Assembly (NCBI GenBank): GCA_903826575.1
Contig: CAIKEU010000050.1
Location: 1-42,094, forward strand
Source: an uncultured bacterium
GTDB taxonomy: Bacteria; Actinomycetota; Actinomycetes; S36-B12; CAIYMF01
Direction: 5' to 3'
Length of the DNA: 42,094 nucleotides
Part shown: positions 25,036-33,945 of the stretch, piece by piece
Position numbering within the stretch: the first letter of the stretch is position 1
How the letters are laid out: each line of letters begins with the position of its first letter
Notes under the pieces: model-generated
What the model saw: the letters and a program-made list of their open reading frames with translations, nothing else
What the model was told of the DNA's origin: nothing
The model's database searches: none
Translations under genes and position numbers: made by a program

Positions 25036-25350
25036 ATGGGACAGGACGATGACGGCAGTGGCCGCGGACGACCATCCTCGGTGCGCCCAGCGGCCCTACT
25101 CATCGTTCGCATCACCGAACAGGACATTGGAAGTCGGGTCACGATACGACATCGGATTGACGATCCAGCAGCGAGCCTGACTGACCTCGTTGGGCACTTA
25201 CGGGCATGGGCGAACGGGGTGATCGTTGTTGAGCGGCACACCGGGGAGCACGTGAAGATCGCTGAGATAGACATGGTTGCTGCCAAAGTAGTGCCGGAGA
25301 AAGCGGTTCGACGCCCGCGTTCGCAACCCAACCTGGACGACACCCCATGA
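25036..25350 (+). CDS. Small SH3-like (Rv0428c N-terminal domain-like) protein
   Basis: 104 residues. The middle segment, GSRVTIRHRIDDPAASLTDLVG and then VIVVERHTGEHVKIAEIDMVAAKVVP, resembles the small beta-barrel domain found at the N-terminus of actinobacterial GNAT acetyltransferases such as Rv0428c. Here no acetyltransferase domain follows: the frame stops and SirB1 begins in an ATGA overlap. So it is either a stand-alone version or a split remnant. The ATG at 25036 has GAGGGG about eight bases upstream. The family call is by eye and only moderately sure. Confidence 0.5.
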   Translation: MGQDDDGSGRGRPSSVRPAALLIVRITEQDIGSRVTIRHRIDDPAASLTDLVGHLRAWANGVIVVERHTGEHVKIAEIDMVAAKVVPEKAVRRPRSQPNLDDTP

Positions 25351-26165
25351 CGGCCGAGAGCCGGGAGCGGTTCGCCGAACTATGCCGGACACATGATCGC
25401 GCCAGCGGGGATTTTCGGCTCGACGTGGCATTGCTACTGATCGCAGCGGAAACCCAGCAGGGACTCACAAACCTCGACGAGTTTCTGTCTCGGGAAACAG
25501 GCCGCCTCGATTCGCTGGCCAGCACCGTGCCCGGGCAGGGTCGAGATGATCAGAGGTTGCGCGGGGTGCTCGCGCAGTTTCACGGTCAACCAAGCGACTA
25601 CGCCCGGCTAGAGTCCAGCCTCCTGCCGGAGGTTCTCACCCGACGTGCCGGCCTGCCAATCCTACTTTCCGCCGTGTGGACCGAAGTTGCCAGACGAGTC
25701 GATATCAACGCGTACGGTGTGGGACTCCCTGGCCACTTCGTTGTCGGCATTGGAGATCCGAAGGGCGCCCGCGTTCTCGTAGATCCTTTCGCTGGCGGCA
25801 GATTGTTACCGTACGACCGAGCTAAGGAGATCGTCGCAGCGACCGGCCGTCAACTGTCACCCGAGCACCTGAACCCGCAGGACCCCATTGACACTGTCGC
25901 TAGAACTCTTGGAAACATTACGAATTGGGCCACTACGCCGGAGCGGGCGTGGCAGCGCTTATGGTCGGCTGAGCTCGCTTTACTGCTGCCCCGACGCAAT
26001 CTTGGGCTGCAACGCGAGTACGCCGAGGCCCTCATCGGCGTAGGCAGATACGGCGACGCAAGCAGGGTTCTCGAGGAGTACGCGGACATCGTCGCCGATG
26101 CCATGCCCTTAGAAGCGCAGAATGCTCGGAACACCGCACAACATGTGCGGTCTCGCCTGAACTAG
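25347..26165 (+). CDS. SirB1/transglutaminase-like protein
   Basis: 272 residues. SirB1 family motifs: DVALLLIAAETQQGLTNLDEF near residue 25, LTRRAGLPILLSAVWTEVARR, and the GLPGHFVVGIGD segment. The usual Cys of the transglutaminase fold is absent from this motif, as in other SirB1 proteins, so catalysis is doubtful. A C-terminal helical TPR-like part (YAEALIGVGRYGDASRVLEEY) is typical. Start ATG overlaps the preceding stop. The biochemical role of SirB1 proteins is not established. Convergent with the VanW gene. Confidence 0.85.
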   Translation: MTAESRERFAELCRTHDRASGDFRLDVALLLIAAETQQGLTNLDEFLSRETGRLDSLASTVPGQGRDDQRLRGVLAQFHGQPSDYARLESSLLPEVLTRRAGLPILLSAVWTEVARRVDINAYGVGLPGHFVVGIGDPKGARVLVDPFAGGRLLPYDRAKEIVAATGRQLSPEHLNPQDPIDTVARTLGNITNWATTPERAWQRLWSAELALLLPRRNLGLQREYAEALIGVGRYGDASRVLEEYADIVADAMPLEAQNARNTAQHVRSRLN

Positions 26166-26203
26166 GTACGCGACGAAAGTCCGGCGAGGCCGCCAACGTG
26201 AGA

Positions 26204-28060
26204 TCAGCTGCTCGATGCGGACGGTTTCGGGCTTGGCTTTGGCGTGGCAGTTGGGTGCGCGGTGGGCGTCGAGTGCGCAGAGCCACTCGGTGACGGATGA
26301 GGAGCACCCGTCGGTTGGGACGAGCCGGACGGTGTCGGCTTGGGTATCGACGGATCGGCATAGCAATTCACAACCGGGCTTGGGTTGTAATGCGTCGTGA
26401 TCTTCTCGCGATGATCTTCCTTGCCATCCTGGTAAAACACGCGGTACACGTCGATCGAGAATCCCTCTTGACCACCCTGCGCGTGACAGGTCGACGAGGT
26501 GTCGTACAGCGTCGTGTACGGGGAAATTCCGTAGCGCTGACCGGATACAGCCTCGATCTTGTTGTAGACCTTCGTGCCCCACATCGACACGGTGATCGAG
26601 TGGTGGGTAATCCCAGCGCTGATGAATACCGCATGTGGAGTGTCGTTCTTGAACGACATATCGAATTGGCCCCAGGCCACTGTCGCCTCAAGTCCCGCTC
26701 GGTACCGAGGGATCCAGATCGAGTGCGCTTGCACGTGGACTCGCTGTAAACCAGCGTAAAACGCCGCCGTCCACGTGGCAGTCGCCGAGGTGGATACCCC
26801 GCCGCCGAGGTCTTCTTTGAATACGCCACCGGGTCCGATTACATAGCCGAGGGTATAGCCGTTAGCGACGGTGCGCTCGTGAATCGTGTCGTTGAGGGAG
26901 AACACGTCACCCGGCATGAGCAGAGTTCCGTTGATGTATCTGGCCGCTTGCCCAATGTTTTGTACTCGGTATGGCGCATACGGAAAATGCTGGGTGAACG
27001 AGGACATCTGTTCGGTGACGCCGAGCGACTTCGCCTGCTCGGTGGTCAGCTTCGGCTCGATGGTGCCCGTACGCGCATTCACGTGTCGAGCAGCCGCGTC
27101 CGTTTGACTAAGTACCGCAGCCACATCCGTTGCTAAATCGTCTGCATTGATTCCGGTGCCAACCTTTGAGGGAACCACCACGGGCGTTCCTGACGAGACG
27201 TTGAATGTCGCGTCGCGTCCGGGCTGTTCGACCGAGGCAAACGTTGAGGCAATCGCAGTTCTTAAAACGTTGCCATCGAGGATTGGGATGAGTTTGCCGT
27301 CCTTTGGCGCGTAGGACAGCGCAGCAGCAATCGTTTCCGGTGGGATTGAACCGGTTATTCCTGACGCCGTCACCGACACCGGGGCGGAGACCGCAACGTT
27401 GGCCCCATCCAAGGCAGCTTTGGCTTGCTCGTCAGTAACCGTGGGTTGCTGGGTGACGAACGGCAGCGTCACCGGCTCGTTGGTGATTAGGTAGGCGTCC
27501 TTCAGCGCTTGCTCTGCGGCCTTCTGGTCAAGAACTGTTCCAGGCTTTCCCTGAACAACTGCTGGCGGGAGAGTAGTGAAGGTGATCTGCGGTTCCCGCG
27601 CTCGCTTGTCGAAATCCCCAGCAATACCTTTGATCGTGGACGACATTTTGGTTTCGTCAACGACGACGGTCGGCGCAATCGCCACGCCACCGGTGAACTG
27701 ACTCAACAACGTGACGGGATTCCACGTGCGTCCGGCGTACGGGGCAAATGTTGCATTCGCATCAAACGAGAGCCCCGCTTGAGCCGGCGAAATACTGATG
27801 TGTTTACCGTCAGCTGTGGCTTCAATAGGCGCCGTCGATGCGGCACCGAGTGCCTTGGTGACCGTGGCCGCCGCTTCTTGGGCGGACTGTCCGCCGACGT
27901 CAACGCCCAGAACGGTGGCATTTCTGGGCACACCCGACCCACTAGCCAACACCAAGGCCACGTAGGCAGCAGCAAGTACACCGAGAATTCCAGCAGTAAT
28001 GAGCCCGCCACGGCCTCCCGAGGCAGCGTTCGAACTACCGTCCGATGGGGTCGAGGTCAC
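26204..28060 (-). CDS. VanW-domain, peptidoglycan-binding-repeat membrane protein
   Basis: About 618 residues (636 if the GTG at 28114 is used). An N-terminal membrane segment (about 20-40 of the shorter form) is followed by two repeats of a YkuD-associated peptidoglycan-binding-like domain, then a VanW domain with VFSLNDTIHERTVANGYTLG, LGGGVSTSATATWTAAFYAGL and AHSIWIPRYRAGLEATVAWG, and a proline/serine/threonine-rich tail of about 45 residues. The GGGVC of firmicute VanW is GGGVS here, as in actinobacterial members I know. AGGACGAAAAGCT precedes the GTG at 28060; the longer start has no site. Probably acts in cell-wall biology on the outer side; exact role unknown. Confidence 0.8.
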   Translation of the reverse strand: MTSTPSDGSSNAASGGRGGLITAGILGVLAAAYVALVLASGSGVPRNATVLGVDVGGQSAQEAAATVTKALGAASTAPIEATADGKHISISPAQAGLSFDANATFAPYAGRTWNPVTLLSQFTGGVAIAPTVVVDETKMSSTIKGIAGDFDKRAREPQITFTTLPPAVVQGKPGTVLDQKAAEQALKDAYLITNEPVTLPFVTQQPTVTDEQAKAALDGANVAVSAPVSVTASGITGSIPPETIAAALSYAPKDGKLIPILDGNVLRTAIASTFASVEQPGRDATFNVSSGTPVVVPSKVGTGINADDLATDVAAVLSQTDAAARHVNARTGTIEPKLTTEQAKSLGVTEQMSSFTQHFPYAPYRVQNIGQAARYINGTLLMPGDVFSLNDTIHERTVANGYTLGYVIGPGGVFKEDLGGGVSTSATATWTAAFYAGLQRVHVQAHSIWIPRYRAGLEATVAWGQFDMSFKNDTPHAVFISAGITHHSITVSMWGTKVYNKIEAVSGQRYGISPYTTLYDTSSTCHAQGGQEGFSIDVYRVFYQDGKEDHREKITTHYNPSPVVNCYADPSIPKPTPSGSSQPTGAPHPSPSGSAHSTPTAHPTATPKPSPKPSASSS

Positions 28061-28145
28061 AGCTTTTCGTCCTGGTAAGTAGATGCGGAATGACTTTCGG
28101 AGCCGCGAGAACACAGTGAAACGAACAGCGACCGCGAACTGATCA

Positions 28146-28571
28146 TCAGCCTACGTCGCTGATACCTATGCCAACGTCTTCGACACTCACCAGAGTTCCA
28201 TCGTCGGAGGGCTTCACCATGGGCCACCAGGTCGCGACGAGACATACGACGAACCCACCAATCAGATAGCCAAAGGTCCGCGAAACATCTGGCAGCAACA
28301 CATCCCCGCCTGGAAGAAGCGCCGTGTAGGCCAAGGTCACGAGAATCCAGCCGATTGTTACCAGTGCCCCCGCGATCTTCGATCGCATCCAATAACTGGC
28401 ACCTCGGACGCACACACCCAGCGTGATGACCGCGAGAATGGCTCCCCACGGGACGGTGACCCCATGCATCGTCAAACGCAGGGCCGCGGCCGGAGCGCCA
28501 AACAGGCCAAGTAGCGCGCCGCCGAACAGCATGGCGATACCGCCAGATACACGACCATCGCGACTCGCCAC
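28146..28571 (-). CDS. DUF6113-like membrane protein
   Basis: 141 residues, about four membrane segments, function unknown. It resembles DUF6113, a family often found beside mshB in actinomycetes such as Streptomyces. GTG start at 28571, with TAGGCT at -12 to -7 and no ribosome-binding site, so leaderless. It is behind the FtsH-like gene (24 bases) and before the VanW gene (about 85 bases to its chosen start). Confidence 0.6.
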   Translation of the reverse strand: MASRDGRVSGGIAMLFGGALLGLFGAPAAALRLTMHGVTVPWGAILAVITLGVCVRGASYWMRSKIAGALVTIGWILVTLAYTALLPGGDVLLPDVSRTFGYLIGGFVVCLVATWWPMVKPSDDGTLVSVEDVGIGISDVG

Positions 28572-28577
28572 ACCGTT

Positions 28578-28583
28578 AGCCTA
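28578..28583 (-). promoter_or_regulatory. Predicted -10 element of leaderless promoter (DUF6113-like)
   Basis: TAGGCT at -12 to -7 of the GTG at 28571; identical to the mshB element. Confidence 0.5.
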
Positions 28584-28595
28584 CGGTGCGATCAC

Positions 28596-30617
28596 CTACG
28601 ACGGGCGCGCGGAAGGCTCGTCTCGAAGATCAAGCTCCGTTATCCGCTCATGGTCTGCGTGCGCACGGTTAAGCACATCGGTGATTTCCCGGCCGATAAG
28701 CTCATGGCGTTCCATCAGAGCATCCCGAAGTGCGATGACCAAATGTCGGTTCTCTTCCAGCAGCGCACGAGTGTGACTCTTCTGGTCTTGGAGAATCTTT
28801 TCCACGCGCTCGCGACCGTCGGCATCGGCCAGCACCCGACCGACAATGTTCGTGTCAGAAAGTGCACTACCTTGCACGGCTGAGAATGAGATGAGGGTGT
28901 CGGTCATTCCCGCCGCCCCGACCATTTGGGCCGCAACGTTCGTCGCGTACAACAGATCACCAGCTGGCCCGGTGGAGATATCGCCGAAGAAGATTTCCTC
29001 AGCGGCCTGACCCCCCATTGCAATTTGGATCAGCGCGAGCATTTCAGATTTGGACCTGGTGAACACATCGGCAGCATCACCGTGGGCCAACATTCCCAAT
29101 GCATCTCGCCGTTTGATGATCGTCAGCACCTCAAGCCGGCGCTCAGGTGCCATTAGCCATGCGGTAACGGCATGGCCGGACTCATGCGTGGCAATGAGTT
29201 TCTGCTCATGGGCGGTGTAGGCAACGGGCTGACCCATACCTACCTCTTCAACCAAACGAGCCCGCTCGACGTCCTGGCGCGTCATCGCCGAGTCACCGCG
29301 TCGAACAGCGTTCACCAATCCCTCGTCAAACAGGTGCTCGATCATCACCGGGGTATAGCCCTGGGTGATAGCGGCAAGTCCGTCGCGCGAATCATCATCG
29401 TCGAGATCGAGGTGATGTGCCTTGCGACCGAGGAAGAAGTCAATGAGTTCACGGCGGCCAGCGCGCGATGGTGGCTCGAAAGTTAGACGCCGATCAAAAC
29501 GACCCGGACGAAGCAGCGCCGGATCAAGATTGTCCGCGCGGTTTGTCGCCGCGATGACAAGAACATTCGTCGACGGTGGAACGGGTCGGGAAATCTGACG
29601 GTTCGCCGGAAGGAACAGATTGATCTGATCGATGGTGGACATGCGCAGTTTCTGGAATCCGGTTGGCTCGTCGAATGATTGCAACTGAATCAGCAACTCG
29701 TTGACAACTCCGCCGACACCTTCACTCGTCATCGACTTGTTCGCGATCATCGACGACGCACCTTGAGACCAGGAAGGCTGGGCGTAAGTCGCGGGTAATC
29801 CCGTCAAGCCGCCGCAGCACAGTGCTTGAGCACTCATCCCAGAGTTCGTGGGACGTGGTGACATGCTCAGACCACCTCGCGCCATGGCAATTGCGTCGAT
29901 CTCTTCAATGAACCCGATCGCACCACCCTCTTGCCGGGCGGCCTTGCGTAGGGCCTTGAAGTACGAACGAATTTTGCGAGCGGTCGCTCCGTAGTACATC
30001 GACTGGAATGACGTGGCAGACACGAATAGGAACGGCACGCCGGCCTCGCGCGCCATCGCTTTAGCGAGGTGCGTCTTGCCGGTGCCGGGTGCACCTTCGA
30101 AGAGCAGTCCGCGTCGCGGAGTTCCACCCATCTCACTGGCGAAAGTCTTGTGCGCGAGGAAGAGATTCAACGAGCGAAGGACATCATCTTTGATTCCGTC
30201 AATGCCTTTGACTGAATCCAACGTCACGTCGATCTGTTCGGGACGATACGTGACATGCGGCGAGCGGCCCGCGCCCATCGTCGTTCCGAGTAGAACACCG
30301 ATCAGAGCCACGAAGAACAGGAATGGCATCACGATCATCATGTCGATGGACGGCAAGGTGATGTTGAAAATATCGAACGGATCCCCGGACAGCAGTCGAG
30401 CCCACAGATAGCTCGTCGGGATCATCAGAAGAGCGGCCAGAGCGGCCAATCGACGGCGTCGGAGGCGCTCACGGGACACCCCAACGTCGGCTTGAGCCAC
30501 ATCCAATTTGGCGCCACCGGTGAGGGCAAGCAGTGGCGACCCTATCGTGGCATCGCTGTTCACAACAGAGCGATCAGCCCGCGTCACGACGGTCGATGAA
30601 CGGCGATTACGCCACAT
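28596..30617 (-). CDS. Divergent FtsH-type AAA+ zinc protease
   Basis: Membrane-bound ATP-dependent protease. 673 residues. Two membrane segments (about 57-76 and 92-112) enclose only about 15-20 residues, far less than the outer domain of FtsH. Walker A GAPGTGKT is at 175-182. Walker B reads IGFIEEID, with Glu where FtsH usually has Asp. The pore loop is MYYG rather than FVG. Second region of homology AATNRADNLDPALLRPGRFDR is intact. Between Walker B and this region are two insertions, about 245-302 and 317-350. Protease motif HESGH is at 478-482, third zinc ligand Asp554. GAGGGGG precedes the ATG at 30617. A second, specialised FtsH is likely; the canonical one is not in the window. Confidence 0.85.
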   Translation of the reverse strand: MWRNRRSSTVVTRADRSVVNSDATIGSPLLALTGGAKLDVAQADVGVSRERLRRRRLAALAALLMIPTSYLWARLLSGDPFDIFNITLPSIDMMIVMPFLFFVALIGVLLGTTMGAGRSPHVTYRPEQIDVTLDSVKGIDGIKDDVLRSLNLFLAHKTFASEMGGTPRRGLLFEGAPGTGKTHLAKAMAREAGVPFLFVSATSFQSMYYGATARKIRSYFKALRKAARQEGGAIGFIEEIDAIAMARGGLSMSPRPTNSGMSAQALCCGGLTGLPATYAQPSWSQGASSMIANKSMTSEGVGGVVNELLIQLQSFDEPTGFQKLRMSTIDQINLFLPANRQISRPVPPSTNVLVIAATNRADNLDPALLRPGRFDRRLTFEPPSRAGRRELIDFFLGRKAHHLDLDDDDSRDGLAAITQGYTPVMIEHLFDEGLVNAVRRGDSAMTRQDVERARLVEEVGMGQPVAYTAHEQKLIATHESGHAVTAWLMAPERRLEVLTIIKRRDALGMLAHGDAADVFTRSKSEMLALIQIAMGGQAAEEIFFGDISTGPAGDLLYATNVAAQMVGAAGMTDTLISFSAVQGSALSDTNIVGRVLADADGRERVEKILQDQKSHTRALLEENRHLVIALRDALMERHELIGREITDVLNRAHADHERITELDLRDEPSARPS

Positions 30618-30805
30618 GTTGCCCCCTCAAAAGCACGACATTTCGTCCGATGGCAGCATCGGGCAATCTCAATCGTGAGTGAAAACCACGCCGTGCTAAA
30701 CCCTTGCGGGCTCAGATCACTCCAGCGGCCTACCTTCTTGAGGTTCAGCAGAACATTCCGTGCGCAGGTTGTAGACCAGAATCAGTCAATCGTGACCCGA
30801 ATGGG

Positions 30806-31693
30806 CTAAAGGCCTGCAAACAAATCTGTTTCGCGGCCTTGCTCATCGCGATCGCCCGCCGCATGACCCCGAGCGAGCCGGTAAAACTCAACACCCATCG
30901 CACGTGAACCTAGCTTGTTAGACAGAGCAAAGAATCCGTCTTCCACGCTGATCTGAGTGGCGTGCTCGCGCATCGCATTCATCTTCAACTCAACGTAATC
31001 TTCAGCGTTAACAACCGTCGTCACGAGATCGTCATCGCATGCAAAGGGCAGATCATCGGGATCCATCGCCGCGAATCCCTCCGTCTCACCAGCAGCTTTA
31101 ACCGCTTCTATACCCGCACGAATCACCGACTTGGGGAAAGCAATCCAGTAGATCTTGGGCACGTCCCAGCCGGCACCAAGATCTGAGCGGAAGGTGCTCG
31201 AGGCAGCCAACGTCACCGCATAGTGGGCAACACGATGGGCTTGGATATGGTCCGGATGGCCATAGCCGCCGAAGTCGTCATAGGTGATGAGAACCTGCGG
31301 GCGAATCTCGCGGATCACCGCCACAAGATCGGTGGCGGCCGTCAGCAAATCCGCCTGCCAGAAGCAGCTGGGATCGTCATTGTCCGCCGTGCCCACCATG
31401 CCAGAGTCACGGTAGCGACCTGCCCCGCCAAGCAATCGATGATCGGTAACGCCGAGCCGGGCCATCGCATTGGCCAGTTCGACTTCACGGTGTTCGCCCA
31501 GCGAATCCTCGAGATGTGCGGCTCGGTGCGCGTGCTCCTCGCCGATAACTTCACCCTCCTCACCCAAGGTGCAGGTGACAAGAGTGACGTGCGCACCTTC
31601 GGCGACGTATTTGGCCATCGTGGCACCGGAGCCGATGGTCTCGTCATCAGGATGGGCGTGAACAAGCAGGAGTCGGCGATCTAAAGTAGTCAC
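30806..31693 (-). CDS. mshB: N-acetyl-1-D-myo-inositol-2-amino-2-deoxy-alpha-D-glucopyranoside deacetylase
   Basis: Second step of mycothiol synthesis. 295 residues. LmbE-type zinc motifs: HAHPDDE (His14, Asp17) and GGYGHPDH (His146/His149), equivalent to the metal-binding residues of M. tuberculosis MshB. GTG start at 31693 with TAGGCT at -12 to -7, no ribosome-binding site. The homologous Mca shares the fold but acts on mycothiol conjugates; the neighbourhood with DUF6113-like and typA supports MshB. It is divergent from the S9 peptidase across 116 bases, and 188 bases separate it from the FtsH-like gene. Confidence 0.9.
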   Translation of the reverse strand: MTTLDRRLLLVHAHPDDETIGSGATMAKYVAEGAHVTLVTCTLGEEGEVIGEEHAHRAAHLEDSLGEHREVELANAMARLGVTDHRLLGGAGRYRDSGMVGTADNDDPSCFWQADLLTAATDLVAVIREIRPQVLITYDDFGGYGHPDHIQAHRVAHYAVTLAASSTFRSDLGAGWDVPKIYWIAFPKSVIRAGIEAVKAAGETEGFAAMDPDDLPFACDDDLVTTVVNAEDYVELKMNAMREHATQISVEDGFFALSNKLGSRAMGVEFYRLARGHAAGDRDEQGRETDLFAGL

Positions 31694-31699
31694 GGGGCG

Positions 31700-31705
31700 A
31701 GCCTA
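31700..31705 (-). promoter_or_regulatory. Predicted -10 element of leaderless promoter (mshB)
   Basis: TAGGCT at -12 to -7 of the GTG at 31693. Confidence 0.55.
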
Positions 31706-31809
31706 ATGTCTCGATGACCCCCGTGCCGAGGGCACACGGTCGAAATCGGCGACGACGTCAATCGCAATCGCCAAGCACATTGCTCGCCGGCCTGACAGAC
31801 TCTGGTTCC

Positions 31810-33918
31810 ATGACCAATCAAGTGAGCGATACAACGGAATCTTTTCCACGCCAAGCCGCGCGCACCCGGCGCTTCACCGCCGGCGCCCCGCGATTGTTCA
31901 ACATCACCTCCGACGGTTCGCGCGTTCTTTACGTTCGCTCGAATTCTGGGACAGACGCCGTCGGTCGCCTCTGGTCGATGGATGTGGCCTCCGAGACCGA
32001 GACCCTCATCGCGGATCCGACCACGTTGCACGAAGGCGACGAGGAACTGTCCATGGAGGAGCGTGCACGACGCGAGCGTATGCGCGAAGGAAACTCCGGC
32101 ATCGTCGGTTACGCGACGGATTCGGCTGCCACAGCGGCCAGCTTCTCACTTTCTGGTGGGCTCTACATCGTCAATCTGACTGACGGATCTGCCGTTCGCA
32201 ACATCGATGCGATCGGCCCAGTTATCGACCCGCGCCTGTCACCAGATGGTTCACATATCGCCTACGCCGCGCAGGGTGCACTTCGTCTCGTGACTAGTGA
32301 TGGTCAGGACGACCGTGCACTTGTCACCGGGCGCCACGAACACGAATTCGCCGGCCTCGTCGATTTTGCCGCCGCTGAAGAACTCGGTCGATCGCGTGGA
32401 TTCTGGTGGGCTCCAGACTCGTCTCGAGTGCTAGTTGAGCGCGTTGATGAAACACACGTTCAGCAGTGGTGGATCTCAAACCCGGTCACACCATCAGATG
32501 CACCACACATGGTGCGCTACCCATCTGCAGGAACGACAAACGCCAGCGTCTCCTTGGTGATAGCAGATCTAACCGGAGAGACTGTCGATGTCGTTTGGGA
32601 CAACGTGACGTTTGAGTACCTTGTCGACGTTTCGTGGAGCGACGGACATGATCCGCTTTTGGTCGTTTCAACCCGTAACCAAAAGCACATGCAAGTTCTC
32701 AGCGTCGACGTTGCCTCGGGTCACACCCGTGTCGAGACAGACATCCACGATCATCAGTGGGTGGATGCCGCTCCGGGTGCCACCACCTGGCTCTCGGACG
32801 GCCGTTTGCTGACCCTTCGGGCGGATCGAGAGTCAGATACCTACCGACTTCATGCGGGCACTGATTGGTTGAGCCCCAACGGATTACAGATTAACGACGT
32901 TTTAGGGGCCGATGACTCGGGCGTCTTGGTTTCCGTTGCGCATGACCCAACCTCGTCCGTAATGATGCGCATCGGACTAGACGGCGCCGCCACACCTGTC
33001 GGGCCAACAAGTGGCTGGATCATGGGTCGCTCCGTCGCCGGAACGACTGTCATCAACGAACGTCAACTGAATACGACGCAGGTTGAATATCGCATCGAAT
33101 GCGCTGGTCGGACAATCCCCGTTACCTCACATGCCGAGCGTCCGCGCTTTACTCCCGCGGTCGAGATCATCGAGTCTGGGCCAAACAAGGTACTTACCGC
33201 GGTGCTCTTTCCCACCGGCCATGTGAAAGGCTCAGAAAAACTTCCGATCCTGATGAGCCCGTACGGCGGACCAGGCTTCGGGCAGGTGGTTGCCGCCGGT
33301 GCAAGCTACGGCGAAGACCAGTGGCTGGCCGATCAGGGATTCGTAGTGGTGATCGCGGATGGACGCGGGACACCGGGCCGCGGTCCGGCTTGGGATCGCG
33401 AGATCTACCGCGACGTGTCAACGAAGATTCTCGAAGACCAAGTCAGTGCAGTGGAAACCGTCGCCGCACAATGGCCGGCGGACGCGGATATCAGCAGGGT
33501 TGGCATCCGCGGCTGGTCATTCGGTGGCTATCTCAGCGCACTGGCGGTACTACGTCGTCCCGATGTTTTTCATGCCGCAGTCGCCGGTGCACCTGTCACC
33601 GAATGGCGCCTATACGACACCGCGTACACCGAAAGGTTCCTCGGTAACCCAGCCGAGGATCCCGAGCCCTATGACTACTGCTCGTTGAGCCACCTCGCCG
33701 GAGAACTGACTAGGCCTTTGATGTTCATCCACGGGCTTACCGACGACAACGTCGTTGTTGCACACACCTTGGCGCTGTCCGGAGCACTGACAGTGGCAGG
33801 CAAGCCTCATTCAGTGCTGCCATTGAGTGGGGTTACGCATATGACCCCCCAGGAGGAAGTGGCCGAGAACAAGCTGCTGCTAGAACTGGATTTCTTGAAA
33901 AACGCGCTTGGCGCCTGA
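31810..33918 (+). CDS. S9-family prolyl oligopeptidase / DPP IV-like peptidase
   Basis: Serine peptidase acting on short peptides, probably cytoplasmic since no signal peptide is seen. 702 residues. The N-terminal beta-propeller (about 25-430) precedes an alpha/beta-hydrolase domain with the nucleophile Ser570 in RGWSFGGYLSAL, Asp near 645-646 in HGLTDDNVV, and His677 in GVTHMT. The double-Glu motif of DPP IV may be EELG in the propeller. Start ATG at 31810: the longer frame from 31714 is less likely because the mshB promoter lies in it. GACTCT is at -12 to -7, a degenerate version of the TANNNT element. Convergent with oppF and thus likely to work on imported peptides, which is inference. 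Confidence 0.88.
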   Translation: MTNQVSDTTESFPRQAARTRRFTAGAPRLFNITSDGSRVLYVRSNSGTDAVGRLWSMDVASETETLIADPTTLHEGDEELSMEERARRERMREGNSGIVGYATDSAATAASFSLSGGLYIVNLTDGSAVRNIDAIGPVIDPRLSPDGSHIAYAAQGALRLVTSDGQDDRALVTGRHEHEFAGLVDFAAAEELGRSRGFWWAPDSSRVLVERVDETHVQQWWISNPVTPSDAPHMVRYPSAGTTNASVSLVIADLTGETVDVVWDNVTFEYLVDVSWSDGHDPLLVVSTRNQKHMQVLSVDVASGHTRVETDIHDHQWVDAAPGATTWLSDGRLLTLRADRESDTYRLHAGTDWLSPNGLQINDVLGADDSGVLVSVAHDPTSSVMMRIGLDGAATPVGPTSGWIMGRSVAGTTVINERQLNTTQVEYRIECAGRTIPVTSHAERPRFTPAVEIIESGPNKVLTAVLFPTGHVKGSEKLPILMSPYGGPGFGQVVAAGASYGEDQWLADQGFVVVIADGRGTPGRGPAWDREIYRDVSTKILEDQVSAVETVAAQWPADADISRVGIRGWSFGGYLSALAVLRRPDVFHAAVAGAPVTEWRLYDTAYTERFLGNPAEDPEPYDYCSLSHLAGELTRPLMFIHGLTDDNVVVAHTLALSGALTVAGKPHSVLPLSGVTHMTPQEEVAENKLLLELDFLKNALGA

Positions 33919-33945
33919 TCACCTGGCAAAGGCGTCAATCGACGA

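Noticed and set aside
27509-28078. A 189-codon plus-strand frame opposite the VanW gene
   Set aside because: Antisense to a clear coding frame and without any motif.
30618-30805. Possible small RNA or riboswitch between the FtsH-like gene and mshB
   Set aside because: I found no conserved structural motif in these 188 bases and cannot support a class.
33919-33945. Terminator between the S9 peptidase and oppF
   Set aside because: Only weak imperfect repeats (TGATC/GATCA and a repeated TTGGCGC) were seen, with no T-run.
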